Source: Kiritimatiellia bacterium (lineage in GTDB: Bacteria > Verrucomicrobiota > Kiritimatiellia > RFP12 > UBA3636). From it: 38,745 nucleotides of DNA. Position 1 is the first letter of the stretch. Each line of letters starts with the position of its first letter. Below, piece by piece: positions 1-7,889 of the stretch. The stretch spans positions 1 to 38,745 of the forward strand of contig JAFPBK010000083.1 of NCBI GenBank assembly GCA_017424105.1. Reading direction: 5' to 3'. Under the pieces are notes generated by a model. That model did not search any database and was not told the origin of the DNA. It worked only from the letters and a program-made list of their open reading frames with translations. The translations under genes were made by a program, and so were the position numbers.

Positions 1-350
1 GCCTACTTGCTAGGTCCGTTCTGTAAGTCACGCTCAACTTAACGTTTCGTTTTTTGTGGCGCAACGGGGAATAATTTAGCAAAAAACGGATTTGAAAGTC
101 AACACCTTTTTTAAAAATTTTTTATTTTTTTTTGCGAAATTCTCTGAACCCCCTTATTTTACTAGGGGTTCAGCAAAATAAAATTTTAAAAAAATTGTAA
201 AAAAATCAAAAAAATGAAAAAATATTTTTTTAGAATTTCCCGAAATTTGCGATTTTTGAGAGATTTTTTGAAAGAAAAAATGAAAAAAAGTGAAATTTTG
301 GGAAATTTTGGGAAAAAGGTGGTAAAAGGGACGGCTAAAGGACGGCTAAA
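1..350. other. AT-rich low-complexity intergenic spacer
   Basis: No convincing gene is seen here. From about 100 to 320 the sequence is dominated by A and T runs, with an 11-base motif GAAATTTTGGG repeated back to back near 291-312. A hairpin with arms TGAACCCC and GGGGTTCA lies at 145-172. It has no clear T tract on either strand, so terminator function is uncertain. At 330-350 the motif GGACGGCTAAA occurs twice in a row and leads into the 43-bp tandem repeat. Open frames of about 70 codons on both strands are lysine/phenylalanine-rich translations of the A/T runs and are not called. Confidence 0.5.
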
Positions 351-466
351 GCCGCCCGCTCCGATGTCTTTAAGGAGAAGGCTAATTAAAAATGCCGCCA
401 ACTACGATGTCTTTAAGGAGGAGGCAAATTAAGAATGCCGCCAACTCCGATGTGCTTAATGTGAAA
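351..466. repeat. 43-bp tandem repeat, two full units and one decayed unit
   Basis: Units begin at 351, 394 and 437, each with GCCGCC followed by CGATGT 11 bases later; the period is 43 bases. Units 1 and 2 share CGATGTCTTTAAGGAG and a GGC...AATGCCGCC arrangement that can pair imperfectly across the unit boundary. The third unit decays after CGATGTGCTTAA. The array lies just beyond the terminator of the kinase gene. It resembles the dispersed element elsewhere in this window only in style (GC-rich short stems in an AT-rich spacer), not in sequence. Confidence 0.8.
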
Positions 467-470
467 TTAA

Positions 471-508
471 AAAACCTCACACTGCTCAATGTTGCGGTGT
501 GAGGTTTT
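471..508 (-). terminator. Intrinsic terminator after the receiver-kinase gene
   Basis: Perfect 12-bp arms AAAACCTCACAC (471-482) and GTGTGAGGTTTT (497-508) enclose a 14-base loop. Read on the minus strand, the stem ends in a T run. It lies 12 bases past the stop of the gene ending at 521. The A/T symmetry means it could also work in the other direction. Confidence 0.85.
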
Positions 509-520
509 TAGCGCGCTTGC

Positions 521-1795
521 TTAACCAAGGCTATAATTGCATGCAGTTGCTAAGGCCTTAACAAAATCTGTTACTGTTTGATAACGATTATCAATATCAA
601 CATCAGTTGCCTTTTCTAACACTGCTGCTATTTCTGAATTTACTCCAGTAAATGATGGACGTAATCCATTAAAGAAATCTTCAAGTTTTGTTCCAACAGG
701 GAATGGGAAACATCCTGTGAACATCATGTATGCAATAACACCTATCGCATATATATCACCTTGAGGGCCCACTATGTCGCCCCTCAATTGCTCAGGGCTC
801 ATAAATTCTGGAGTACCCACAATTACATCATTTTCATGAATTTTATTATGAAGTGTTGCTGTTCCAAAATCAATAATTTTTACAGAACCACTTTCTGTGA
901 TAACAATGTTCTCTGGCTTCAAATCTTTGTGCACAACATTATGGCTATGCACATAATCCATTGGTCTTGCTACCTGAAGCAAAATTTGAAGAATTGTCTC
1001 TACATCCATAGGACCATTGCTTGCTAAAACATCTCGCAATGAATTACCATGTATCACTTCCATGACCATGTAATAACATCCATTGTATGTGTTGAAATTA
1101 TAAAAGCGTAAAATTCCTGTATGGCTGAGCTGCATTGTAATGCGTGCCTCATCTTTGAATGATGCCATAACTGCTGGATCTAATAGCAAATCAGGATTGA
1201 TTACCTTAATGGCAACATCCATCTCAAGAAATTTATCGCGAGCTAAAAATACACTACCGGTTCCACCTGTACCAATGAGATTCAACAACGTATAGCGAGA
1301 AGGATCTGGACCTAACATATCCTTACCTAGCTTTACAGTTTCGTCACCATATGCCTCAACCTGTTGATTCTCTTCTCGAGCTGGTTTCAAAGTAAGTTTC
1401 TTCTCACCTGAATTATTGGTTGAGTCTAAATAATTTTGAATTTCATCGCTTACTGCTTTTTTAATTTCAGCAGGCTGCCATGGACGAGGCACGAAGCAAG
1501 AACCACGACCTGCAGAAATCAAATTCTGTGCACGAAGAGCGGCGCCCTTTGGCCCTGTAAACACAACTCTAAGCATAGGGTTGGTACAATTTGCAATAGC
1601 AAGAATTGATTTAAAATCCATACCTGGTGTTGTAATATCACAAATCCATACACCTACTAGCATTGTCTGAAGAGCATGACGAGCAAGCGAAGGTGATTTT
1701 ACTGATACCACTACCCTGTCTGGTCCGCCTATTAACTGTCTCAAATTTGAGACAGGCTGCGGATCAAGAACTAAAATTGTTATTGGAGCTGCCAT
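521..1795 (-). CDS. Receiver-like domain fused to Hanks-type Ser/Thr protein kinase
   Basis: Residues 1-120 look like a response-regulator receiver domain: an acidic residue at D11, a candidate phospho-acceptor in CDITTPG (D53), and RP where the conserved Lys-Pro normally lies (R104-P105). After a linker, residues 167-424 form a complete Hanks kinase: glycine loop GTGGTGSVF (175-183), VAIK lysine K197, helix-C Glu E216, HKDLKPEN (D291), DFG (309-311) and an SPEQ activation segment. No membrane segment or signal peptide is visible, so it is probably cytoplasmic and soluble, unlike PASTA kinases. The ATG overlaps the coaC stop as TAATG and follows AAGGAG, so it should be translationally coupled to coaC. 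It is the last gene of gmk-coaC-kinase. Substrate unknown; the missing Lys leaves phosphorylation of D53 in doubt. Confidence 0.9.
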   Translation of the reverse strand: MAAPITILVLDPQPVSNLRQLIGGPDRVVVSVKSPSLARHALQTMLVGVWICDITTPGMDFKSILAIANCTNPMLRVVFTGPKGAALRAQNLISAGRGSCFVPRPWQPAEIKKAVSDEIQNYLDSTNNSGEKKLTLKPAREENQQVEAYGDETVKLGKDMLGPDPSRYTLLNLIGTGGTGSVFLARDKFLEMDVAIKVINPDLLLDPAVMASFKDEARITMQLSHTGILRFYNFNTYNGCYYMVMEVIHGNSLRDVLASNGPMDVETILQILLQVARPMDYVHSHNVVHKDLKPENIVITESGSVKIIDFGTATLHNKIHENDVIVGTPEFMSPEQLRGDIVGPQGDIYAIGVIAYMMFTGCFPFPVGTKLEDFFNGLRPSFTGVNSEIAAVLEKATDVDIDNRYQTVTDFVKALATACNYSLG

Positions 1796-2346
1796 TATTT
1801 GCTCTCCTTACTTTTCTGAGCAATTGCAATTGCTGCTGCAGCAATTGCTGATGGAGCAGGAAGCTTACCCTTGGCATTGACACCACAAGCTAAATCACCA
1901 GAATCTGGATCAATAAAATTTATACCACGCTGCTCAAGCAATGAAACATTTGCTTGCGTTGCTGAATTCTCCCACATATTAACATTCATGGAAGGAGCAA
2001 TAAGCACTGGAGCCTTATTAGCAAGGAATGTTGCTGTTAATGCATCGTCTGCAATTCCATGAGCCAACTTTCCTAAAACATTTGCTGTACATGGTGCAAT
2101 TACAAAAGCATCGGCAAAGTTTGCAAGCTCTATATGTGCAGGCATCCAATTCTCTGCGTTTTGTTCAAAAAGTGTTACTGCTACTGGATTTTTTGAAAGT
2201 GTACGAAAGGTCAAAGGAGTAACAAATTCACATGCAGATTTTGTCATTACAACTCGAACTTCATGACCAGCTTTTACAAATTCACGAACTAACTCGCATG
2301 CCTTGTAAGCTGCAATTGAACCCGTAACACCAACTACAAAATTCAT
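1795..2346 (-). CDS. coaC: Phosphopantothenoylcysteine decarboxylase (stand-alone CoaC)
   Basis: This flavoprotein decarboxylates 4'-phosphopantothenoylcysteine to 4'-phosphopantetheine in CoA synthesis. Family signatures are visible: GVTGSIAAYKA for FMN binding near the N terminus, the active-site His in PAHIELANFAD, the SMNVNMW clamp motif, and the conserved Cys in GDLACGVNAKG. At 183 residues it corresponds to the CoaC half of the usual CoaBC fusion; the CoaB synthetase half is absent, so it must be encoded elsewhere. I chose the ATG at 2344-2346 over an upstream in-frame start because it follows GGAGG by eight bases and overlaps the gmk stop as ATGA. It is coupled on both sides, to gmk before and the kinase after. 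Confidence 0.9.
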   Translation of the reverse strand: MNFVVGVTGSIAAYKACELVREFVKAGHEVRVVMTKSACEFVTPLTFRTLSKNPVAVTLFEQNAENWMPAHIELANFADAFVIAPCTANVLGKLAHGIADDALTATFLANKAPVLIAPSMNVNMWENSATQANVSLLEQRGINFIDPDSGDLACGVNAKGKLPAPSAIAAAAIAIAQKSKESK

Positions 2347-2939
2347 TTTGAAGCCTCCGCAAGTATACTGCACAAATTTGTATATGCGCACTCTAAATCA
2401 TCATTAACAACAATGTGCTGATATTCATTTGCACGAGCAATTTCGCCCTTTGCATTATTCAAGCGCTTTTGAATAACATCCGGAGCATCCTCTCCACGCT
2501 TATTTAAACGAGCCTCTAGCTCTTCTATTGATGGAACTGTAATAAAAATATCTATAAAAGAATTGCGAATAAGATCATCCTCTGGAAGTCCGTTAATTAT
2601 ATCGCGAACTTGAGCGGCACCAGCAACATCAATATCCATAATGATAGATTTACCTTGATTTAATGCTTGCTCAACTGTGCTACGGAGGGTGCCATATCGA
2701 TTACCATGTACTATAGCATTCTCAAGGAAATCACCATTTTCAATTCTTTTAACAAATTCCTCTTCTGTAAGAAAATGATATGCTACTCCATCTTTTTCTT
2801 GTCCACGAGGTTTGCGAGTAGTACAAGAGATAGAGTAAACCAAGCTTTCAGACTCAGCCAAAAGTTTATTGCAAAGGGTTGATTTACCAGCTCCGGATGG
2901 AGCGGAAACAACTATTAGTAATGGTCTATTGAAATTCAT
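2343..2939 (-). CDS. gmk: Guanylate kinase
   Basis: It phosphorylates GMP to GDP with ATP, in the cytoplasm. At 198 residues it has the normal family length. The P-loop SAPSGAGKST lies near residues 12-21, followed by the GMP-binding stretch SCTTRKPRGQEKDGVAYHF and the lid region with KRGEDAPD. It is the first gene of the operon and is driven by a perfect promoter at 2990-3018. The only Shine-Dalgarno-like sequence, AAGGAT, is rather far (about 12 bases) from the ATG. In many bacteria gmk lies next to rpoZ and coaBC; here no rpoZ is seen between gmk and coaC. Confidence 0.95.
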   Translation of the reverse strand: MNFNRPLLIVVSAPSGAGKSTLCNKLLAESESLVYSISCTTRKPRGQEKDGVAYHFLTEEEFVKRIENGDFLENAIVHGNRYGTLRSTVEQALNQGKSIIMDIDVAGAAQVRDIINGLPEDDLIRNSFIDIFITVPSIEELEARLNKRGEDAPDVIQKRLNNAKGEIARANEYQHIVVNDDLECAYTNLCSILAEASK

Positions 2940-2989
2940 TTTGCTTATAAATCCTTAATCTACAAAAAATAAGATTTAATTTCATTGTA

Positions 2990-3018
2990 ATTATAAGGGT
3001 TTTGGCTTATTGTGTCAA
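2990..3018 (-). promoter_or_regulatory. Consensus sigma-70-type promoter of gmk operon
   Basis: On the minus strand, TTGACA (3013-3018) and TATAAT (2990-2995) are separated by exactly 17 bases. Both boxes match the housekeeping consensus perfectly, and the box is about 50 bases upstream of the gmk ATG. It sits in the short gap between the yhcC-like stop and gmk. Confidence 0.85.
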
Positions 3019-3077
3019 GTGAATGGCAAAGTTACCTGCTCCAAATTGGCTTTAAATTCATGAATGAAATACCAAAT

Positions 3078-4007
3078 TTAGGTATCCCAGGCCATATCAC
3101 CTTGATAAATGTCATTTATTTGCAAATACTTATCTATATCTGCCAAAACCTGAAGTTTATTAAGGCTCCACTTTGGAGCAATCAAACGCTGATGGGAGCC
3201 ATCGCCTGTGATGCGTTCTATCACCACATCTGACGAGAAAAATCGCAATTGCTCACAAACGATTCTAACATATTCCTCTTGGCTTAATGCTTCAAACTCA
3301 CCCCGTTGATATTGCTCTGCCAAGGCAGTTCCTTCCATGACATGCAAAAGATGAAGCTTTACAGCACTCGGTGCTTGTTTGGCAACAAATTGAGCAGTTG
3401 CTAGCATATCTGACTCTGTTTCGCCTGGTAATCCATTTATCAAATGTACACAGGTGCGTACACCATGTGCTTTAAGCTGCTGATGTGCCTCACAAAAGCA
3501 CTCTACTGTATGCCCGCGATTTATTCGAGCAAGCGTTGTATTATGTGATGACTGCAGGCCTAACTCAACAGTCAAATATGTACGCTTTGCCAACTCCCCC
3601 AAATATGGATATAGCTCTTGCGAAATGCAATCGGGTCTTGTGGCAATACTTAATCCAACTACTCCATCACAACTAAGTGCTTCCTCATAAAGCTGCTTTA
3701 ATTTTTCAAAATCGGCATTTGTATTAGTACCAGCTTGGAAGTATGCAATCAGCCCTACTTCACCATATTTAGAAAATATTCGCTCACGTTCGAGCTTGAG
3801 TTGCTCTGTAATTGATAACGAACTTGAATGAGAAAATTCGCTTCCATTTTCTACACAATATGTGCAGCCTCCTGTAATTGCATGAGGGCAATTCAGCCCG
3901 GCATCAATTACAGCCTTAAACACCCTGCCACAAAATGTCTTTTTCAAATGATAACTGAGCGTGTGATAACGCTTATTATCGTCAGAATATGGGAAAGGCG
4001 AACTCAT
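3078..4007 (-). CDS. Radical SAM protein, YhcC/TIGR01212 family
   Basis: A 309-residue radical SAM protein of the YhcC family, whose biochemical role I do not claim. The cluster motif is the atypical widely spaced form of this family, C40-X7-C48-X2-C51, within LNCPHAITGGCTYC. Other family-typical stretches are YFQAGTNT, GLSIATRPDC, TVELGLQSS and HLINGLPGET. Translation likely starts at the ATG at 4005-4007, because AGGTGGA lies just upstream, only 14 bases after the stop of the solute-binding protein gene. It therefore ends a transcription unit with that gene and the GHL10-type gene. No obvious functional link to carbohydrate use is visible. Confidence 0.85.
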   Translation of the reverse strand: MSSPFPYSDDNKRYHTLSYHLKKTFCGRVFKAVIDAGLNCPHAITGGCTYCVENGSEFSHSSSLSITEQLKLERERIFSKYGEVGLIAYFQAGTNTNADFEKLKQLYEEALSCDGVVGLSIATRPDCISQELYPYLGELAKRTYLTVELGLQSSHNTTLARINRGHTVECFCEAHQQLKAHGVRTCVHLINGLPGETESDMLATAQFVAKQAPSAVKLHLLHVMEGTALAEQYQRGEFEALSQEEYVRIVCEQLRFFSSDVVIERITGDGSHQRLIAPKWSLNKLQVLADIDKYLQINDIYQGDMAWDT

Positions 4008-4021
4008 ATATATGTTTCCAC

Positions 4022-5809
4022 CTAATTTTCAACAAATGGAAGTGGTAACACAGCACCATTTAGCTGTGCTTGCTCTAAGGCCTCTGCCCTATCCTCATCA
4101 TACCACCAATAAGCAATCGCATCATCTTCACTGCCATATTTTGAAAGAATTTTCTCTGGAACGCCAAATTTATTCCACCAAAGAAGACGTGTACTTGCTG
4201 TATTCCATAAGAGGATGTATGGACACTCATTTGCTACAATCCCATCAATTTCTCTGCAAATTTCATTACGACGAGCCAAATCAAAGCATGTTTTCTGCTC
4301 TTCAATCAATTCATCTACTCTTGCATTAGCAAAGCCTGTTATATTCACACCGCCATTTATTGCAGCATGCTTTGATGACCACATACCCTCTGGGTCTTTA
4401 AATAGTCCAGCACCCCAAGCACACCATGACATCTCAAAGTTGTAGGAATCCATATCTCGTGACCATGCAGACCAATCCTTACGCTCAATCTTAAGTTGGA
4501 TACCAACCTTTTCTAAATCAGAGCGATATAGAGCGATAAATTTATCTGTTGTACCTGAGTCATTTGAAAGAAATGTAATTACAAATTGCTTACCATTCTT
4601 TTCTAACCAGCCTGTATTTGGATTGATTTTCCAGCCGGCCTCATTCAACAACTGGATTGCCTTTTCAGGATTGTAATCATAGCCTGAATTTGGGCAAGGT
4701 GTATTCTCATCATACAAATCCTCATAATATGACTTATGAAGGAAATATTGTCCATACATCATTGTTGAATTCATTGTAGGACGATCTAAAAGATGTGCCA
4801 ATGCCTTGCGAACCTTAACATCGTTATATGGCTCTCGGCGCATATTCATTGCAAAACCCTGAAAACCGATTGGCTTATTGTTGTTTATTGCTTTAGCAAC
4901 AATCCAATTTTTATCAAAACGCTCACCCTTGATTTCTTGCACCCAAATTCGTGCAGAATATATTGGATATAAATCAAAGCCTCCCTTTCTAAATACCTCC
5001 CATGCATTCTCTCTATCTGTATGGAAACGATATTCAATAAAATCAAAATTAAAGAGATTCTTATTGGCAGGGCGATTACTTTGCCACCAATCGTCACGAC
5101 GCTTCATCGTGAGCGAAATATTCTCCTTCATACCTGCGAGTTGGTAAGGGCCAGACACTACAGGAAAATCAAAATTTATTTTATTAAAATCTTTTCCTTC
5201 AAAGCAATGCTTAGGAAGGATTGGGAAACCACCGATAGCGCCAAGATTTCTCCAATGAGATTCTGCCGCTGTAAATTTGATTGTGCGCTCATCTAACACA
5301 ACTGGTGGTGTTTCCAAAAATGTAGCAAGACCTATTTTATATGGACCAGTGAGATGCTTTGGGTCCATTATTGCGTTAAAGCTCCAAAGTACATCGTGAG
5401 CAGTAATTGTTGTACCATCACTCCACTTGGCTGCTGGGTCAATTTTAAATATAAAGGCATTGCCACAGCATGGAGAAACACACCACTCGCTTGCTACATT
5501 TGGAGCATAATCAGCCGTGATTGGATCACGTCCAAGCAAGGTTTCATACATCATATAAAACACTTGGCTTGAAAAAGAATTATTATCCAAAAGTGCATTT
5601 AGACTTTTAGGTACTGCACTGCCCCATATCGCGAGTTTTCCTCCGCGCTTTGCATAAGGTGAAGAATATGGACTTGGTTTCTCAACCCACTCTTTTTTAG
5701 GAAACCATTCGTGACGACATTCTGGCTTTGGTGGCTTAATAGCTTCATTAGACTCTGCCACAAGCATTCCGCTTAACGCCATTAAAAATGCAAATACTTT
5801 TAGCTTCAT
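4022..5809 (-). CDS. Extracellular solute-binding protein, family 5 (oligopeptide type)
   Basis: A 595-residue secreted binding protein of the ABC-transporter family 5 (DppA/OppA/YejA-like). Residues 1-18 form a typical signal peptide (MKLK, hydrophobic core, LVA before ES). There is no lipobox cysteine, so a soluble periplasmic protein is expected. Family features include the core that follows KRGGKLAIWG, the AKWSDGTTITAHDVLWSF segment and the VRKALAHLLDR segment. Oligopeptides are the usual ligands, but family 5 proteins also bind nickel, haem or sugars, so the ligand is not assigned. No permease or ATPase gene is in the window. It starts six bases after the GHL10-type gene, which suggests joint transcription. 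Confidence 0.88.
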   Translation of the reverse strand: MKLKVFAFLMALSGMLVAESNEAIKPPKPECRHEWFPKKEWVEKPSPYSSPYAKRGGKLAIWGSAVPKSLNALLDNNSFSSQVFYMMYETLLGRDPITADYAPNVASEWCVSPCCGNAFIFKIDPAAKWSDGTTITAHDVLWSFNAIMDPKHLTGPYKIGLATFLETPPVVLDERTIKFTAAESHWRNLGAIGGFPILPKHCFEGKDFNKINFDFPVVSGPYQLAGMKENISLTMKRRDDWWQSNRPANKNLFNFDFIEYRFHTDRENAWEVFRKGGFDLYPIYSARIWVQEIKGERFDKNWIVAKAINNNKPIGFQGFAMNMRREPYNDVKVRKALAHLLDRPTMNSTMMYGQYFLHKSYYEDLYDENTPCPNSGYDYNPEKAIQLLNEAGWKINPNTGWLEKNGKQFVITFLSNDSGTTDKFIALYRSDLEKVGIQLKIERKDWSAWSRDMDSYNFEMSWCAWGAGLFKDPEGMWSSKHAAINGGVNITGFANARVDELIEEQKTCFDLARRNEICREIDGIVANECPYILLWNTASTRLLWWNKFGVPEKILSKYGSEDDAIAYWWYDEDRAEALEQAQLNGAVLPLPFVEN

Positions 5810-5815
5810 ACCTAC

Positions 5816-6742
5816 TTATTTTTTCTTTGAATCATTGATTAGTTCCAAGGCTGGGAGCACCTCTAAATCAAGATACTCTTCGAGGCTATAAAAAGATACG
5901 CCTCTAAGCTTCTTAAATCCTGCAAAACGGAGCTGATGAAATACCTGAGTTACATTTAACAACCCCTCAAACGAATTAACACCAATTCCTGAAACAACTC
6001 TATCGCGATACTTTGGATTTGATTGCACACTTACCAATTCGCGATAATAATTCATATCTGTTGTATAGTTCATAGGAACAACAAAATCAACGAGTCCTTC
6101 ATCTAGCCACGTATACCAATCCTGACCAACGGTATTGACGCACTTTGGGTGCTCTCCAAAAACAGCAGTTGAAAAAGTAACATTTGGCACTGCTTTTTTA
6201 AGCGATGTACCTACTGAGCGGACAAACCCTGCCACATTTTTGCTACGCCACTTATCATATTGCTGGCGATATTTTCCATCAATCGCAATATCCTTTGACC
6301 AATCAATTTGCTTGAGTTTTGCATACTGCATAAATTTAGCTTTATCGCTAACAGACTTCAAATCATTTGCAGGAAAATCTGGATAGCGGACATAATCTAA
6401 ATGAACACCATCAAAACCATAAGTCTTTACTAAATAAATTGCTGTATCGCTAACGATTTTCGCGACATCTGGATGGCTTGGATTAAGCCAACGGATAGTT
6501 GTTTTTTCAGATTCGCCCTCAATTGTCATTCCACGCTTTTTATATATATCCCAGTTCGCTTGAGGCATATATTCTCCGCTAAGCGAATATATCCATGCAT
6601 GGGTGCGAATACCTGCGGCCTTGTAAAGAGCAATCATTTCACGCAAATCCTTTTCAATTGACTTATCCTTAGGCAATGGAAGATTTGGCAAAGAAACACG
6701 CCCCCAACCAGGTGCTGCCATTTCCATATACACATCTGTCAC
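5816..6742 (-). CDS. GHL10-type glycosidase, C-terminal fragment (frameshifted)
   Basis: This is the catalytic-barrel part of a GHL10 (DUF187, YngK-like) glycosyl-hydrolase-like protein. Visible motifs are THAWIYSLSGEY, NPSHPDV and GFDGVHLDYVRYP, the hallmark of the family, with D116 (fragment numbering) as a likely key acid. The apparent GTG start is artificial: the frame stays open upstream and reads KKAAVEKLKATG, the natural continuation of the preceding fragment. Together the two halves would make about 658 residues. They are separated by one missing base in a T5 run (A5 on the coding strand) at 6774-6778. Family members probably act on cell-wall or extracellular glycans; the substrate here is unknown. 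Confidence 0.85.
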   Translation of the reverse strand: MTDVYMEMAAPGWGRVSLPNLPLPKDKSIEKDLREMIALYKAAGIRTHAWIYSLSGEYMPQANWDIYKKRGMTIEGESEKTTIRWLNPSHPDVAKIVSDTAIYLVKTYGFDGVHLDYVRYPDFPANDLKSVSDKAKFMQYAKLKQIDWSKDIAIDGKYRQQYDKWRSKNVAGFVRSVGTSLKKAVPNVTFSTAVFGEHPKCVNTVGQDWYTWLDEGLVDFVVPMNYTTDMNYYRELVSVQSNPKYRDRVVSGIGVNSFEGLLNVTQVFHQLRFAGFKKLRGVSFYSLEEYLDLEVLPALELINDSKKK

Positions 6743-6762
6743 ACCAGTTGCCTTAAGCTTTT

Positions 6763-7791
6763 CTACTGCAGCCTTTTTGTTTTGGCATGAGCAAGAACAG
6801 TTGATTTATCCCACGCTGCCACAACCTTTAGCTTTACAGGTCCATCAAGAAGTGCTTGCGTAATATCCAATTCCTTACGTAGCTTACAAAGCTCTGGCAC
6901 TGCTTTTGCAAAAAGTCCTTTAGAAAAGCATACATCTATCTCTGAATTTATATTTCGCAAAATATCCAGCTTTTGCTTTACCTTTGGATATGGTGTATAC
7001 TTATATTTCTCATAAAGAGCTGGAACAGATTTCTGAGGGATTGACTCATTTATTTCTTTACGCAAATTTTGAGCAGCAGAACGCCATAGCGATTTATCTT
7101 TCCCGCAGACAATAGAGGCGACAAAATATGTATAATCTGACTGATTTGCATATTCGCTAGGAAGAAAGCCTACCCAAAAACCATTAGACACCTCAATTAC
7201 AGCAGCAGGACCTTTTGTTTTAGAAGAGCTCTCCCAATTACCAAGCACCTTGCCACCTTTTTGTGGTGTTACCTGCAACACAGATGTTAATTTATGAGAA
7301 TAGCTTTCAGGCATATGAACTGGGCGAGGCCATGTAGAGACGATGCGCTCCCACCACTCTTCCTTGCCATCAAGCTTAACAAATTTATCTATCTGAATCC
7401 CCATTGTCTGTGCTAAAGCAGGAGAATCTGAATAAAAAACGCAAACCTTTCCGCCTCGACCAACAAAACTGTTTATTCCTGCCAAAAATTCCTTACTTGG
7501 ATTTTGGCACATAATAAGACTGGCGGTCTTGCAATCTTTTGATAAAGCATCCTTAAAATTCTTATCTGAAAAGACCTCTGCAGTCACACCAACACGCTGT
7601 AGGTGTCGGCTCATCCCTTTAGCTCTGCGAGCAACAAATGAAACCTCTTTTTTATTTCTTAAAGAATCCTCGCCATAAATAATAGCAACCTCAGCGGTGC
7701 GCAATAATGGCATCGCTAAAAAGAGGAAAATAAAAAAGAATAGAAGCTTACGTAGCATTGGGAACAAAAAATACAGAGGTCTTAAAAGCAT
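6763..7791 (-). CDS. GHL10-type glycosidase, N-terminal fragment with signal peptide (frameshifted)
   Basis: This is the first half of the gene continued at 5816-6742. It starts with a long hydrophobic signal (LRKLLFFFIFLFLAMPLL, then RTAEVAIIYG), so export is expected. The following 300 residues resemble a Rossmann-like or glutamine-amidotransferase-like accessory domain (EVAIIYGED, GGKVCVFYSDS), an assignment I make only tentatively. The frame ends at a TAG at 6763-6765, right after the A5 run; restoring one A would join it in frame with the catalytic part. I chose the ATG at 7789-7791 because AGGA lies five bases upstream. A GTG at 7815 is in the loop of a hairpin and is less likely. Confidence 0.7.
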   Translation of the reverse strand: MLLRPLYFLFPMLRKLLFFFIFLFLAMPLLRTAEVAIIYGEDSLRNKKEVSFVARRAKGMSRHLQRVGVTAEVFSDKNFKDALSKDCKTASLIMCQNPSKEFLAGINSFVGRGGKVCVFYSDSPALAQTMGIQIDKFVKLDGKEEWWERIVSTWPRPVHMPESYSHKLTSVLQVTPQKGGKVLGNWESSSKTKGPAAVIEVSNGFWVGFLPSEYANQSDYTYFVASIVCGKDKSLWRSAAQNLRKEINESIPQKSVPALYEKYKYTPYPKVKQKLDILRNINSEIDVCFSKGLFAKAVPELCKLRKELDITQALLDGPVKLKVVAAWDKSTVLAHAKTKRLQ

Positions 7792-7832
7792 TTGTCCTAA
7801 ACGGCGGCAATGCACCGTCGATTAGGACAAAT
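7790..7832 (-). promoter_or_regulatory. Hairpin covering ribosome-binding site and start of GHL10-type gene
   Basis: Arms ATTTGTCCTAA (7790-7800) and TTAGGACAAAT (7822-7832) are perfect complements, with an inner ACGG/CCGT extension. In the minus-strand mRNA the 3' arm contains both the AGGA and the AU of the chosen AUG. Folding would hide the translation start, so the structure could control translation or act as a leader hairpin between araA and this gene. Confidence 0.55.
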
Positions 7833-7889
7833 ATTTAGTTTGCCTAGTGGCAAAATTGTGTAGCAACAATAATACTACATTGCTATGCA

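Noticed and set aside
100-432. Two opposed open frames of about 70 codons, and a possible replication origin
   Set aside because: The frames are translations of A/T runs and of the tandem repeat. No DnaA boxes or dnaA/dnaN genes are seen, so there is no support for an origin.
351-466. CRISPR array
   Set aside because: The repeats are directly adjacent with no variable spacers, and there are no cas genes in the window.
6763-6790. Programmed -1 frameshifting in the GHL10-type gene
   Set aside because: The site reads ACA AAA AGG in the upstream frame. After a -1 slip the A-site codon would have to re-pair from AGG to AAG, so it does not fit the usual slippery heptamer. A missing base is simpler.
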